Positions 7,895 through 16,078 of a stretch of 31,131 nt of DNA are shown here, piece by piece. Positions within the stretch are counted from its first letter, which is position 1. Each line of letters opens with the position of its first letter. Under the pieces are notes generated by a model. The model was not told the origin of the DNA. It was given only the letters and a program-made list of their open reading frames with translations, and ran no database searches. The position numbers and the translations under genes were made by a program. Origin of the DNA: Anaerozeibacter sp031551775 (GTDB lineage Bacteria; Bacillota; Clostridia; Christensenellales; Aristaeellaceae); contig JAVBND010000069.1 of the NCBI GenBank assembly GCA_031551775.1, positions 1 to 31,131 of the forward strand, in the 5' to 3' direction.

Positions 7895-8608
7895 TCATTC
7901 CTCCTCAAGGCGCGCCATGCTGTACAGGCGTCGCTTCTCCTCCCCCGTGAGCGGCCTCACTTCGCCCGGGGCCAGTGCGGGGTCAAGCGCCACGCCGCCC
8001 ACGCTCAAGCGTTCAAGCGCAAGCACCGTCAGCGCGAGGGATCCGAACATGCGCTTGACCTGGTGGTACTTGCCCTCGGTCACCGTCAGGACGCCGACGC
8101 GCGGGGATTCGATGACCAGGCGGGCGCCCTTGGCGGTAAAATCGCTCAGGCTGATGCCCGCGGCCATTTTGCCGATATGCTCAGCGGAAAGATCGCGGTC
8201 AAGGCTCGCGCGGTAGACCTTTTCGACGGTGAACCTGGGCGAGATCAGCCGGTGCGCGAGCTGGCCGTCGGTGGTAAAGAGCAAGAGGCCCGTGGTGTCG
8301 CGGTCAAGCCGGCCCACAGCCGAGAGGCCGCCGAGCTTTTTGTACTTCGCGCTCAGGAGGTCAAACACGGTGCCGCTCGCTTTGTCGCGCGAGGCGGTCA
8401 CCACGCCCATAGGCTTGTTCATCATCAGGTGCACGTGGCCGCGCGCGCCGAGGGCCAAACCGTCGAGCGTCACAGGCGCGCCTTGCGCCACCTGCGCGCC
8501 CGCGTCGTTTACGCAGCGCCCGTCGATGGCGGCGCGCCCGCGCTTGATGGCCTCTCGCGCCTCGCTGCGGCTCAGGCCCGCCGCGCCCAGGTACTTGTCG
8601 AGCCGCAT
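7895..8608 (-). CDS. rsuA: RsuA/RluB-family pseudouridine synthase
   Basis: 237 residues. An N-terminal S4 RNA-binding domain (1-50, MRLDKYLGAAGLSRSEAREAI) is followed by the catalytic domain with GRLDRDTTGLLL, where D102 is the catalytic aspartate, and KVYRA and GKYHQVKRMF motifs. The domain order and length match RsuA (16S U516) and its close relatives, so it isomerises a uridine in rRNA; the exact site is not certain. AAGGGGGG lies about six bases before the ATG at 8608. It is the first gene of the minus operon that continues into the methyltransferase, peptidase and cstA. Confidence 0.9.
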   Translation of the reverse strand: MRLDKYLGAAGLSRSEAREAIKRGRAAIDGRCVNDAGAQVAQGAPVTLDGLALGARGHVHLMMNKPMGVVTASRDKASGTVFDLLSAKYKKLGGLSAVGRLDRDTTGLLLFTTDGQLAHRLISPRFTVEKVYRASLDRDLSAEHIGKMAAGISLSDFTAKGARLVIESPRVGVLTVTEGKYHQVKRMFGSLALTVLALERLSVGGVALDPALAPGEVRPLTGEEKRRLYSMARLEEE

Positions 8609-8633
8609 GGCGATCCCCCCTTTTCATTCGATC

Positions 8634-8662
8634 ATTTTATCATAAACTTCTATGGGCAACAA
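8634..8662 (-). promoter_or_regulatory. Candidate promoter of the rsuA operon
   Basis: On the minus strand TTGTTG (8662-8657), a 17-base spacer, then TAAAAT (8639-8634), 26 bases before the rsuA start. Confidence 0.45.
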
Positions 8663-8787
8663 TGCCAAACCGGTTATTTTGACCGGCGGCGAACGCATTT
8701 ACCAGAATTCGTACCTGCGCGCAAGAAAACGCGGATGCGTGGCGCTATACTGATAACAATTGAAAAAAAGCAAGGGAGGGCTTCATT

Positions 8788-9795
8788 GTGGACATGAAAC
8801 GTTGGTGGGAGGACCAAATCGCGGCCCCGCGCAAGAAGGCGCTGCCGGTTCTGTCGTTTCCCTCGGTCAGCCTGATGGGCATTACGGTCAAGCAACTGAT
8901 TGAAGACAGCGCCCTGCAAGCCGAAGGCATGAAGAAAATCGCCGAGCGCGTGGACAGCGCGGCCGCGGTCAGCATGATGGACCTGTCGGTCGAGGCTGAG
9001 GCGTTCGGCTCCACGATCAACCTGTCGGACGACGAGGTGCCCACCGTCGTCGGCCATGTCATTTCCGACGAGGACGAGGCCGCAATGCTTGCCGTTCCCC
9101 CCGTCGGCGCGGGCCGTACCGGGCGCTACATTGACGCCATTGAAAAGGCTGCCCGGCTGATCACCGACCGGCCGGTTTTCGCGGGCGTCATCGGCCCATT
9201 CTCGCTGGCCGGGCGCTTGATGGACGTGACGGAAGCGCTGGCCAACTGCATCGCGGAACCGGACATGGTGAAGGCCGCGATGAAAAAGACCACGGCGTTT
9301 TTGATCGAGTACATCAAGGGCTACAAGAAAGTGGGCGCCAACGGCGTGGTGATGGCGGAGCCGCTGACCGGCATTCTCTCGCCCGCTCTCGCGGCGGAGT
9401 TTTCCGAGCCCTATGTGCGCGAGATTATCGAAAAGACGCAGGATGACGGGTTTTCTGTGGTCTACCACAACTGCGGCAACAACACCATTTTGATGATCGA
9501 ATCAATTCTCAATGTGGGCGCGCACGCCTATCACTTCGGCAACTCAATCGACATGAGCGAGATGCTGAAGCACATTCCGCCGTCCGTTCCGGCCATGGGC
9601 AATGTGGACCCGGCGGGGCAGTTCAGGAACGGCACGCCCGATTCCATCTACAAAGAAACCCAGCGCATCCTAAACGCCTGCGCGCCCGGCCACCCGAACT
9701 TCATCATTTCCTCCGGCTGCGACATCCCGCCCAAGTCCAGCTGGGAGAATATCGCGGGCTTCTTCCGGGCCGTGGACGATTACTACAGCGCCTGA
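8788..9795 (+). CDS. MtaA/CmuA-type uroporphyrinogen decarboxylase-fold methyltransferase
   Basis: 335 residues of the UroD superfamily, closest to the methylcobamide methyltransferase branch and not to heme UroD. The zinc-ligand pattern of that branch is present: H227-x-C229 (VYHNCGNN) and a later Cys, C311 (SSGCDIPP). Such enzymes move a methyl group between a corrinoid protein and a thiol or folate-type acceptor. A GTG start at 8788 sits seven bases after AGGGAGGG; the ATG two codons later is too far from it. The gene stands alone, with an intrinsic terminator after it. A corrinoid protein gene lies about 8 kb downstream at 17820. The acceptor and substrate are unknown. Confidence 0.87.
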   Translation: MDMKRWWEDQIAAPRKKALPVLSFPSVSLMGITVKQLIEDSALQAEGMKKIAERVDSAAAVSMMDLSVEAEAFGSTINLSDDEVPTVVGHVISDEDEAAMLAVPPVGAGRTGRYIDAIEKAARLITDRPVFAGVIGPFSLAGRLMDVTEALANCIAEPDMVKAAMKKTTAFLIEYIKGYKKVGANGVVMAEPLTGILSPALAAEFSEPYVREIIEKTQDDGFSVVYHNCGNNTILMIESILNVGAHAYHFGNSIDMSEMLKHIPPSVPAMGNVDPAGQFRNGTPDSIYKETQRILNACAPGHPNFIISSGCDIPPKSSWENIAGFFRAVDDYYSA

Positions 9796-9816
9796 CCTGC
9801 CGCGCTCGTCCACCAT

Positions 9817-9856
9817 GCTTATGCGGGAACTTTGTTTCCGCGTAAGCTATTTTTTA
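9817..9856 (+). terminator. Intrinsic terminator after the MtaA-like gene
   Basis: GCTTATGCGGGAAC (9817-9830), loop TTT, then GTTTCCGCGTAAGC (9834-9847), with two G-U pairs, followed by TATTTTTTA. Confidence 0.9.
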
Positions 9857-9875
9857 CTTATTAATTAAATATTTC

Positions 9876-9904
9876 TTGCGATCCATTTCAGAATATGATA
9901 TATT
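9876..9904 (+). promoter_or_regulatory. Candidate promoter of the diguanylate cyclase gene
   Basis: TTGCGA at 9876-9881 and TATATT at 9899-9904 with a 17-base spacer, in an AT-rich stretch unlike the flanking DNA. Confidence 0.4.
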
Positions 9905-9962
9905 TAATGAAAATCAAAAGACGCGTGTGCGAAAGGAAATGAGTATAAAGGTGGGAGCGAAT

Positions 9963-11171
9963 ATGGCCAAGAGAACAAGAATCGCCATGGTCGTGGCGGT
10001 CAGCTTGTTCTGCGCGCTTATGCTGGGGATCGTCGTTTTGATGAATGCGAAAAACTCGGATGACCTGCGCTCCATTTTGACCAACAGCATCAAGTCGCAG
10101 CTCGTGTCGATTTCGGTCGCGGCGCGCGAAACGCTTGATGTGGACGCGTTTGAGCGCTACAACAGTGTTCAGGACGTAGAGGCGGACAAACAGGCCTACG
10201 ACGAGACCTTGGGAAGGCTTCGCAATCTCGCCTCTCACGTCGGCGCCGAGTACATCTATGCGCTCAAGGAAATCGGCGGCCAGTACTATTTCGTCTTTGA
10301 CACCGATACGCAAGACGAGGAAATTTTCATCCCCTATGAACTCTCCGACGTCCACGAACGCGCTTTTGCGGGTGAAAGCGGCGCGGATGTCATGAATGTG
10401 GATGATCAATACGGCAGCTTTAACACGGGCGCAGTGCCCATCATGAAGGGCGGACGGGTGATCGGCATCATCAGCGCGGACATTGCGGATACCTTTTTGC
10501 AGCAAAGCTACGACACCTACCGCAGCAATGAAATCCTGCTCATCGCGTCCGTGGCGCTCACGATGGCGATGCTGATTGCCGTGATGCTGTTCCTGCTTAA
10601 GCGCGTCAAGAAAATGCAAAAGGAGCTTGAGCAGCTTGCCCACCGCGATACGGTCACGGGGCTCCCCAACCGCCAATACCTGCTTGAGCACCTGGCAAAA
10701 ATCACATGCGCCAGGGCGAAGGAGCCGTTTGCCCTGGTATTCATCGATCTCGACAATTTCAAAAAGGTCAACGACGGCGCGGGGCATGACGCTGGCGACG
10801 AATTGCTCAAGCACATCGCCCTGTACCTTGAGACATCCACCGACCATTCCATCGCCTTCCGCCCTTCTGCGGGCTCGCTCAACATTTCCGCGCGCATCGG
10901 CGGCGATGAGTTCATCCAGATTGTCTCCGGCGTAAGCACCAAGGAGGAAGCGGCCGCTGTCGCCCGGGGGCTGCTCGACGGCTTTGGGCGCTTGAGCAAC
11001 CGCTTCATCAAGCAGTACAATGTCGGGCTCAGCATCGGCGTAGCGCTTTATCCGTACCACACCGAAAACTACAACGTGCTGATCAAGTACGCGGATCAGG
11101 CCATGTACGAGGCGAAGAATGGCGGCAAGAACGGCTACCGCATCTATTCGGACGATCTTTCGCAAGCGTAG
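9963..11171 (+). CDS. Membrane-bound diguanylate cyclase (GGDEF)
   Basis: 402 residues from the chosen ATG at 9963, which has GGTGGGAG five bases upstream; an ATG at 9940 abuts its possible AAAGGA. TM1 is at about 7-27, an extracytoplasmic sensor region of about 160 residues follows (DxFERY, YIYALKE, YYFVFDTD; Cache-like in feel), TM2 is at about 190-212, then the GGDEF domain (220-395). The active-site GGDEF (313-317) is intact, as are HRDTVTGLPNR and FIDLDNFKKVND, so it should make cyclic di-GMP. The inhibitory RxxD motif expected five residues before GGDEF is absent (GSLN), so product inhibition may be lacking. The sensed ligand is unknown. It stands alone between two terminators. Confidence 0.92.
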   Translation: MAKRTRIAMVVAVSLFCALMLGIVVLMNAKNSDDLRSILTNSIKSQLVSISVAARETLDVDAFERYNSVQDVEADKQAYDETLGRLRNLASHVGAEYIYALKEIGGQYYFVFDTDTQDEEIFIPYELSDVHERAFAGESGADVMNVDDQYGSFNTGAVPIMKGGRVIGIISADIADTFLQQSYDTYRSNEILLIASVALTMAMLIAVMLFLLKRVKKMQKELEQLAHRDTVTGLPNRQYLLEHLAKITCARAKEPFALVFIDLDNFKKVNDGAGHDAGDELLKHIALYLETSTDHSIAFRPSAGSLNISARIGGDEFIQIVSGVSTKEEAAAVARGLLDGFGRLSNRFIKQYNVGLSIGVALYPYHTENYNVLIKYADQAMYEAKNGGKNGYRIYSDDLSQA

Positions 11172-11186
11172 CGTTAGAAGGGCATA

Positions 11187-11230
11187 AAAAGGGCTGCCAG
11201 CACAAATATAGTATGTGTGGCAGCCCTTTT
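11187..11230. terminator. Bidirectional hairpin terminator after the GGDEF gene
   Basis: AAAAGGGCTGCCA (11187-11199) pairs with TGGCAGCCCTTTT (11218-11230), a 13-bp stem ending in A-run and T-run, so it can work on both strands. Confidence 0.85.
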
Positions 11231-11468
11231 GAGAGAAAAAAGATTCGAACTCCGAGCCTGGGAGGTATCGGAGGGGCCTGAGCCCCTCTGATGTAAATCG
11301 TCCCGGCGGCGTGTACGGCGGGGCGGGCGCATTCTCCGGAGCCCGAAGGCGGAGGAGAATGTCACCCGTACCCGGCGCCGCCCGGAATTTCCGCAGAAAT
11401 TCAGGCGCCGTCCTTCCCCGGAAGGAAGGGGGGCAGTGGCGGGAAACCTTGGTTTCCCGTCCACCCCG
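11231..11468. repeat. Second array of nested hairpins, 3' of dctM
   Basis: No gene is seen here; the interval is filled with inverted repeats. GAGGGGC (11271-11277) pairs with 11282-11288. CATTCTCC (11330-11337) pairs with GGAGAATG (11354-11361) and encloses GCC-CGAA-GGC. GTACGG (11313-11318) pairs with 11366-11371 around it. CGGCGCC (11373-11379) pairs with 11404-11410 and encloses GAATTTC (11385-11391)/GAAATTC (11396-11402). CGGGAAACC (11440-11448) pairs with 11451-11459. The layout parallels the array 3' of cstA. Confidence 0.85.
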
Positions 11469-12764
11469 TCATCCCGTGTAGCCCAGGAGCAGCTTGGGCA
11501 GGAACAGGACGATGTCGGGTATGTAGGTGATCATGATCAGCACGATCAGCATGACCAAAAGCGCCGGCCATATCTCCTTGATCACGTCCTTGAGGGGCGT
11601 TGAGGAGATGCCGCTTGTGATGAAGAGCAGCATGCCAAAGGGCGGCGTCGAGAGGCCCACCATCATGTTGAACACGACCACCAGGCCAAAATGCACCATG
11701 TCGATGCCAAGCTGGCGCGCGACGGGCAGCAGGATCGGCACGAAGACCACCTGGATGACCGAAGTATCGATGAACATGCCCAAGATCAGGATGGCGATGT
11801 TGACGATCAGGAGGAACATGTACTTGTTGCTGGTCATCGACAGGATCAGTTCGCCCACCCTGACCGCGATCTGCTCGCGCGCCACGATGTAGCTGATGCA
11901 GGTTGCCGCGCCGATCATGAGCGACACGGCGCCGACCGACTTGACCGTCTCGACAAGCACGTCCCTGAGGTCCTTCCAGCCCATCATGCGGTAGGCGAAT
12001 ACCGCGATGAGCAGCGCGTAAAAGCCCGCGACCGCGCCTGCCTCGGTGGGCGTCATGATGCCGGTGTAGATGCCTACCAGCAAAATGACCGGCGTCAGGA
12101 TCGCCGGGATCGCCTTGACCGTGTAGGCCAAAAAGCCCTTGAAGGAAACCTTCTCGCTGCGCGGATAATTGCGCTTGTGCGCGACGTAGGCGACATAGGC
12201 CATGAGCGCCAGCGCCAGCAAAATGCCCGGCACCATGCCGCCCATGAACAGCGCGCCAACCGACGCGCCGGAAAGCATCGAATAGATGACCATGGGGATT
12301 GAGGGCGGAAAGATGGGGCCGATGGTGGCCGAGGCCGCCGTGATCGCGCAGGAGAACCCGTCGTCATAGCCTTCCTGGCGCATGGCGTCGATCTCCATCT
12401 TGCCAAGCCCCGAAGCGTCCGCGATGGCCGAACCCGTCATGCCTGAGAACACGAGCGAGGCCAGCACGTTGACGTGGCCGAGTCCGCCCTTGAACCTTCC
12501 CACAAAGCCCTTTGCGAAGCCGAACACCTTGTCGGTCACCTTGCCCGAATTCATGACGTTGGCCGCGAAGATGAACAGCGGCACCGCGACGATGGTGTAG
12601 TTGGTGTAGAAGGTCTTGAGCGTTTGCTGCGCCACCATCTTGACCGGATCGCCCGACACGATGAAGTAGAACACGCACGCGGTCATGAGCCCCATGGGAA
12701 TGGGCATTTTGAGCAGGAAGATCAGTACGAATACGATCAGGAACGCAATCAGCGCATAACTCAT
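11469..12764 (-). CDS. dctM: TRAP transporter large permease DctM
   Basis: 431 residues, strongly hydrophobic, with about 12 predicted helices. Family marks are the N-terminal FLLKMPIPMGL, FIFAANVMNSGKVTDKVFGFAKGFVGRFKGGLGHVNVLAS, SGMTGSAIADASGLG and the PPSIPMVIYS segment. DctM is the ion-coupled transport subunit. Its ATG at 12764 overlaps the dctQ stop by four bases (ATGA), so the two are translationally coupled. Last gene of the aldolase/TRAP operon; the hairpin array follows its stop. Confidence 0.96.
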   Translation of the reverse strand: MSYALIAFLIVFVLIFLLKMPIPMGLMTACVFYFIVSGDPVKMVAQQTLKTFYTNYTIVAVPLFIFAANVMNSGKVTDKVFGFAKGFVGRFKGGLGHVNVLASLVFSGMTGSAIADASGLGKMEIDAMRQEGYDDGFSCAITAASATIGPIFPPSIPMVIYSMLSGASVGALFMGGMVPGILLALALMAYVAYVAHKRNYPRSEKVSFKGFLAYTVKAIPAILTPVILLVGIYTGIMTPTEAGAVAGFYALLIAVFAYRMMGWKDLRDVLVETVKSVGAVSLMIGAATCISYIVAREQIAVRVGELILSMTSNKYMFLLIVNIAILILGMFIDTSVIQVVFVPILLPVARQLGIDMVHFGLVVVFNMMVGLSTPPFGMLLFITSGISSTPLKDVIKEIWPALLVMLIVLIMITYIPDIVLFLPKLLLGYTG

Positions 12765-13336
12765 ACCGGATCAGCCTCCCTTGCCACATCAATCGCTTCC
12801 TGGGTCTCGGATTTGTTTTCTTTGAGCATCTCCTCAATCTCCTCCGGCGTCGCAAGGCCCGCAAACACCCTGAAATCCTTGTACATGCCGCAGATCATGT
12901 ACAGGAAGATCAGGATCATGAACGGGATGTAGGGCGCATAGACGATGTCAAGGCCGATGCGCAGCACGCTGGTCTTTTGCATCTTCATGAAGTTGATCAT
13001 TTGGACGCTTGGGAAAAACGACCAGGCGAACGCGAACGCGATCAGACCGCTTCCCAAAAACGAGGTCAGCGCCTTGAGGCGCACGCCCAACTTGTCGTAG
13101 AGCAGCGTAAACACCACGTGCGCGCGGCAACGCTGGGCATAGCACGCGCCCAGAACCACCATCCACAGGTAGCACGACACCGTAACCTCATACGCCCAGT
13201 CGAGCGGCTGGCGCAGCACGTAACGGCAGAAAATTTGCAATATGAACACCAAAAACATCAGGACGAAGCTCGCCACCGGAATGTAGAGCTCGATCATGTT
13301 CCGAAGCAGGCCCAGCACCTTTTTCACCACGGTCAT
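12761..13336 (-). CDS. dctQ: TRAP transporter small permease DctQ
   Basis: 191 residues with four transmembrane segments and the DctQ core (FCRYVLRQPLDWAYEVTVSCYLWMVVLGACYAQRCRAHVVF). It forms the membrane complex with DctM. ATG at 13336 follows AGGGGGA closely; a better-formed AAGGAGG lies 15 bases upstream and may also take part. The frame is open further to a TTG that overlaps that site and is not used. A terminator separates it from dctP, so dctQM may be expressed less than dctP or from its own AT-rich leader (13337-13415). Confidence 0.93.
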   Translation of the reverse strand: MTVVKKVLGLLRNMIELYIPVASFVLMFLVFILQIFCRYVLRQPLDWAYEVTVSCYLWMVVLGACYAQRCRAHVVFTLLYDKLGVRLKALTSFLGSGLIAFAFAWSFFPSVQMINFMKMQKTSVLRIGLDIVYAPYIPFMILIFLYMICGMYKDFRVFAGLATPEEIEEMLKENKSETQEAIDVAREADPV

Positions 13337-13408
13337 TCCCCCTCTCAGAATCCTCCTTATCAAGAAGACATAAGTATAAATTTAGAATTTATAAAGAACA
13401 TTTGACTT

Positions 13409-13440
13409 AAAAAAATGCGGGGCTGCCGGGCAGCCCCGCA
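13409..13440 (-). terminator. Intrinsic terminator between dctP and dctQ
   Basis: On the minus strand a near-perfect 12-bp stem (13440-13429 with 13427-13416, GC-rich) is followed by a run of seven T. It lies 16 bases after the dctP stop. Confidence 0.88.
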
Positions 13441-13455
13441 AGATTTCAGCCGGTC

Positions 13456-14454
13456 TTAGCCCAGCGCCTTGACCTGCTCCAAGAGGTTCAGATCCCAACT
13501 GCTCGAGAAATCGTCGGCCAGGTAGTAGGCCAGCACGTGCTCTGCGAACGCGTCGAGGTCGGCGTAGTAGATCGAGAGGCCTTTTTCCTTGAAGAACTCG
13601 ACGAGGGACGCTTCGCGCGCGAGGTTGGTCTCATCGCAGAATTTACGGCCCGCTTCCACGCCCTTGACGACGATGTCCTTCTGCGCGTCGGTCAGGCTGT
13701 TCCACTTGTCCACGTTGATGCAAGGCCACACCGAATCGACCAGATGGTTGGTGATGGTGATCGACTTTTGCACTTCGTAGAACTTGGCGCTCTCGACGGT
13801 GGGCAGCGGATTGTCCTGGCCGTCGACGACGCCGGTTTGCAGCGCGAGGTACAGCTCGGAGAAGGAGATGGGGGTGGGGTTGGCGCCGATCGCGCGGCCC
13901 AGCAACAGCCACGCTTCGGAGTTGGGCATGCGCAGGTTGATGCCGTTCAGGTCCGCCGGGGTCTTGATTTCCTTGTCCGCCGTCAGGGAAATCTGACGGG
14001 AACCCAGGTAGTACGCGGCCAGCGGCAGCACGTTTTGCTCCTCGCCAACCTTGGCGAACGCTTCCTTGCCGATTTCGCCGTTGAGCACTGTGGTCATGTG
14101 GTCATAGGACTTGAACACGTAGCCGGCCGAGAACATGCCCAGCCAGGGGGAGTTGGTGGTCAGCCACGAGGCCGAGACCAGCGACATGTCGGCGTCGCCG
14201 CCCGCGACCGCGACAACTTCTTCTTCCTGGGTAAAGAGCACCGCGTCGGTATAGACTTCAACCTCGATGTTGCCGCCGGACAGTTCCTCTACGGTCTTTT
14301 CGAACTCCAGCATCGCCTTGGCATGGGTGTCGGTGGAGACAGCCGTCAGGGATACGATCAGCTTCACAGGGGCGCCCAGGTCCTGCGCCTGAGAAACGCC
14401 GACCACGCCCAAGACCAGCACCAGCGCAAGAACCAAACTCACCAGTTTCTTCAT
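13456..14454 (-). CDS. dctP: TRAP transporter substrate-binding protein DctP
   Basis: 332 residues with a signal peptide (1-23, cleaved near SQAQ, no lipobox Cys) and the DctP fold signature: NLRMPNSEAWLLLGRAIGANPTPI with the carboxylate-clamping Arg, then ELYLALQTGVVDGQDNPL. Such proteins usually bind organic acids or sugar acids outside the membrane. The ATG at 14454 overlaps the GntR stop by four bases, and GGAGGA lies inside the end of that gene. The annotated frame can be read further upstream but MKKL with a signal peptide is clearly the start. The specific ligand cannot be read; the two aldolases in the operon point to a hydroxy- or oxo-acid. Confidence 0.95.
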   Translation of the reverse strand: MKKLVSLVLALVLVLGVVGVSQAQDLGAPVKLIVSLTAVSTDTHAKAMLEFEKTVEELSGGNIEVEVYTDAVLFTQEEEVVAVAGGDADMSLVSASWLTTNSPWLGMFSAGYVFKSYDHMTTVLNGEIGKEAFAKVGEEQNVLPLAAYYLGSRQISLTADKEIKTPADLNGINLRMPNSEAWLLLGRAIGANPTPISFSELYLALQTGVVDGQDNPLPTVESAKFYEVQKSITITNHLVDSVWPCINVDKWNSLTDAQKDIVVKGVEAGRKFCDETNLAREASLVEFFKEKGLSIYYADLDAFAEHVLAYYLADDFSSSWDLNLLEQVKALG

Positions 14455-15218
14455 CGGTCCATCCTCCTCTTTGTCGTCCCGCCCGTTGCCCACGGGCGTA
14501 TTTCATGCGGGCCCATCCCCGCACGCTTTCCCTGTTCATACTGCTTGGCGTTGATGAGCGACTGGCCAAGGTGCGCCTTCATCGCCGCGTCCGAAGCCTT
14601 CACGTCCCGCGCGCTCAGCGCGTCCATGATGACCTGGTGGCGGACAATGGCATCCTCAATGCCGCCTTCGGTAAAAATGCCGCTTGAAATCACATCTTTA
14701 AAGACGATGGACATCGTCTCGACCAGCAGCACCAGCAGTTCATTGCGCGAAGCCTGCGCGATCATGTAGTGGAAGGCGAAATCGAGGTCGCGCCGCTCCT
14801 CCACCGATAAGTCTGGGTCCCTGAGCTTCATGAGCATGACTTCCATCTCTTGGAGTTCTTCGTCCGTCACATACTTCGCCGCGCGATGGATCGCCGCGCG
14901 CTCGAGGATCTCGCGCACATCGTAAATCGACGGGATGCCGATCTTGTCCATTCGGATGATCCGGGCCACCATGTCCGACAGGTTTTGCGCCTCGGGCCGC
15001 GTGATATAGGCCCCGCTCCCGGTCTTGGAATCGATGAGCCCGCGCTCCTTGAGCGTCTTGAGCGCCTCGCGGATAATCGTCCGGCTCACCTCGTAGCGCT
15101 CGGCCAACGCTTGTTCGCTGGGCAGGCGCGCGCCTTCGGGGTATTTTTCAATGATCTCCTGCTCAAGCAGGTCCGCGACCTGCTGTGACAGGCTCGCCCG
15201 ATGCAGTTTTGCGTCCAT
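14451..15218 (-). CDS. GntR/FadR-family transcriptional regulator
   Basis: 255 residues. An N-terminal winged helix (1-75) has RLPSEQALAERYEVSRTIIREALKTL and the wing GLIDSKTGSGAYI. The C-terminal FCD ligand domain (about 95-225) shows the metal-site pattern DLDFAFHYMI (D-x3-H) and later histidines (RHQ, KAHL). It probably controls this operon in response to its substrate or a breakdown product. ATG at 15218 is five bases after GGAGG; the longer frame to 15290 runs into the spacer. It is placed between the aldolases and the transporter and overlaps dctP. Confidence 0.94.
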   Translation of the reverse strand: MDAKLHRASLSQQVADLLEQEIIEKYPEGARLPSEQALAERYEVSRTIIREALKTLKERGLIDSKTGSGAYITRPEAQNLSDMVARIIRMDKIGIPSIYDVREILERAAIHRAAKYVTDEELQEMEVMLMKLRDPDLSVEERRDLDFAFHYMIAQASRNELLVLLVETMSIVFKDVISSGIFTEGGIEDAIVRHQVIMDALSARDVKASDAAMKAHLGQSLINAKQYEQGKRAGMGPHEIRPWATGGTTKRRMDR

Positions 15219-15251
15219 GCTGTCCTCCGATGGTGCGCCGGGGCCGCACCA

Positions 15252-15276
15252 AGAAACCCAAGGTCCCTTGGCTTCT
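15252..15276. other. Hairpin in the spacer between the HpcH aldolase and gntR
   Basis: AGAA (15252-15255)/TTCT (15273-15276) surround CCAAGG (15258-15263)/CCTTGG (15266-15271). Without a T-run it is not a clear terminator; it may be an mRNA processing site. Confidence 0.4.
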
Positions 15277-15286
15277 CCCCGTGCGC

Positions 15287-16078
15287 TCACGCGCGGGTTT
15301 TCATTTTTAGCGATTGCAGATGCTTTACCGTCGCCTTCGCGCCCGCCGAGATAAAGCTTACGTCGTCGCCGCAGCCGATGAAGCTGACGCCGCGCTTGAT
15401 CCAGTCCTCAATTGTCGCCTTGTCATTCGGGCCAAGCGATACGCCGAAGGGCTTGTTGAGTTGCTTGCAGGTCTCGGCCACCTGATTAAGCAGCTTCACC
15501 ACCTCGGGATGGCGCGTCTCGCCCAGATGCCCTACCGATGCCGACAGGTCGTTCGGACCCACGACGATCAGGTCCAGCCCGGGCGTCGCCAGGATTTCGG
15601 GCAGGTTCCCAACCGCGTCCACGTGCTCGATCTGGACGATCTTGAGCACTTGTCGGCTGGCATTGACCAAGTATTCAGCCAGATCCATCTGGCCGTAGCG
15701 GTTGGCGCGGCGCGGGCCGAAGCCGCGCACGCCCTTGGGCGGGTATTCGCATGCGGCGACGGCCGCCTTGGCCTCCCCCGCCGTGCACACCATCGGCAGG
15801 ATGATGCCGTCCGGACCCATCTCCAGGATCGGCTTGACCAGCACCGGATCGTTCCACGCGACGCGCACGAGCGACGCCGTGCCCGAAGCGCTTGCCGCGA
15901 TGATGTGGCTCAAAATGCACGCCTTGTCAAACGCGCCGTGCTCCGCGTCGATCCAGACGAATTCATAGCCGTGGTAGCCAAGCTGCTCGGTGATGGCGCT
16001 GTCGGTAAAGAACACGTGGCCGCCGATCACGAGATCGCGCGCGCGAAACCGGGCGCGCAGCGCCTCCGCCTTGCTCAT
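15287..16078 (-). CDS. HpcH/HpaI-type aldolase (class II pyruvate aldolase)
   Basis: 263 residues. Family marks: VWIDAEHGAFD (E46, H47), the PPKGVRGFGPRRANRYG segment and VGPNDLSASVGHLGE. Members cleave 4-hydroxy-2-oxo acids to pyruvate and an aldehyde, using a divalent metal. The ATG at 16078 overlaps the stop of the DapA-like gene by four bases; another ATG two codons upstream is possible. Second gene of the operon leading to the GntR regulator and TRAP transporter, so it probably acts on the imported compound or a derivative. Confidence 0.92.
   Translation of the reverse strand: MSKAEALRARFRARDLVIGGHVFFTDSAITEQLGYHGYEFVWIDAEHGAFDKACILSHIIAASASGTASLVRVAWNDPVLVKPILEMGPDGIILPMVCTAGEAKAAVAACEYPPKGVRGFGPRRANRYGQMDLAEYLVNASRQVLKIVQIEHVDAVGNLPEILATPGLDLIVVGPNDLSASVGHLGETRHPEVVKLLNQVAETCKQLNKPFGVSLGPNDKATIEDWIKRGVSFIGCGDDVSFISAGAKATVKHLQSLKMKTRA

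Noticed and set aside
8609..8787. Cobalamin riboswitch before the MtaA-like gene
   Set aside because: No B12-box-like conserved core could be found here or upstream of 17263.
9888..11165. Long minus-strand frame opposite the GGDEF gene
   Set aside because: Shadow of a gene with intact motifs on the other strand.
11230..11262. tRNA-like T-arm (minus strand GGAGTTCGAATC)
   Set aside because: No acceptor, D or anticodon arms can be formed around it, so it is not a tRNA gene; it may be a fragment or chance part of the hairpin array.
13537..14769. Plus-strand frame opposite dctP
   Set aside because: Antisense shadow; dctP has a signal peptide and family motifs.
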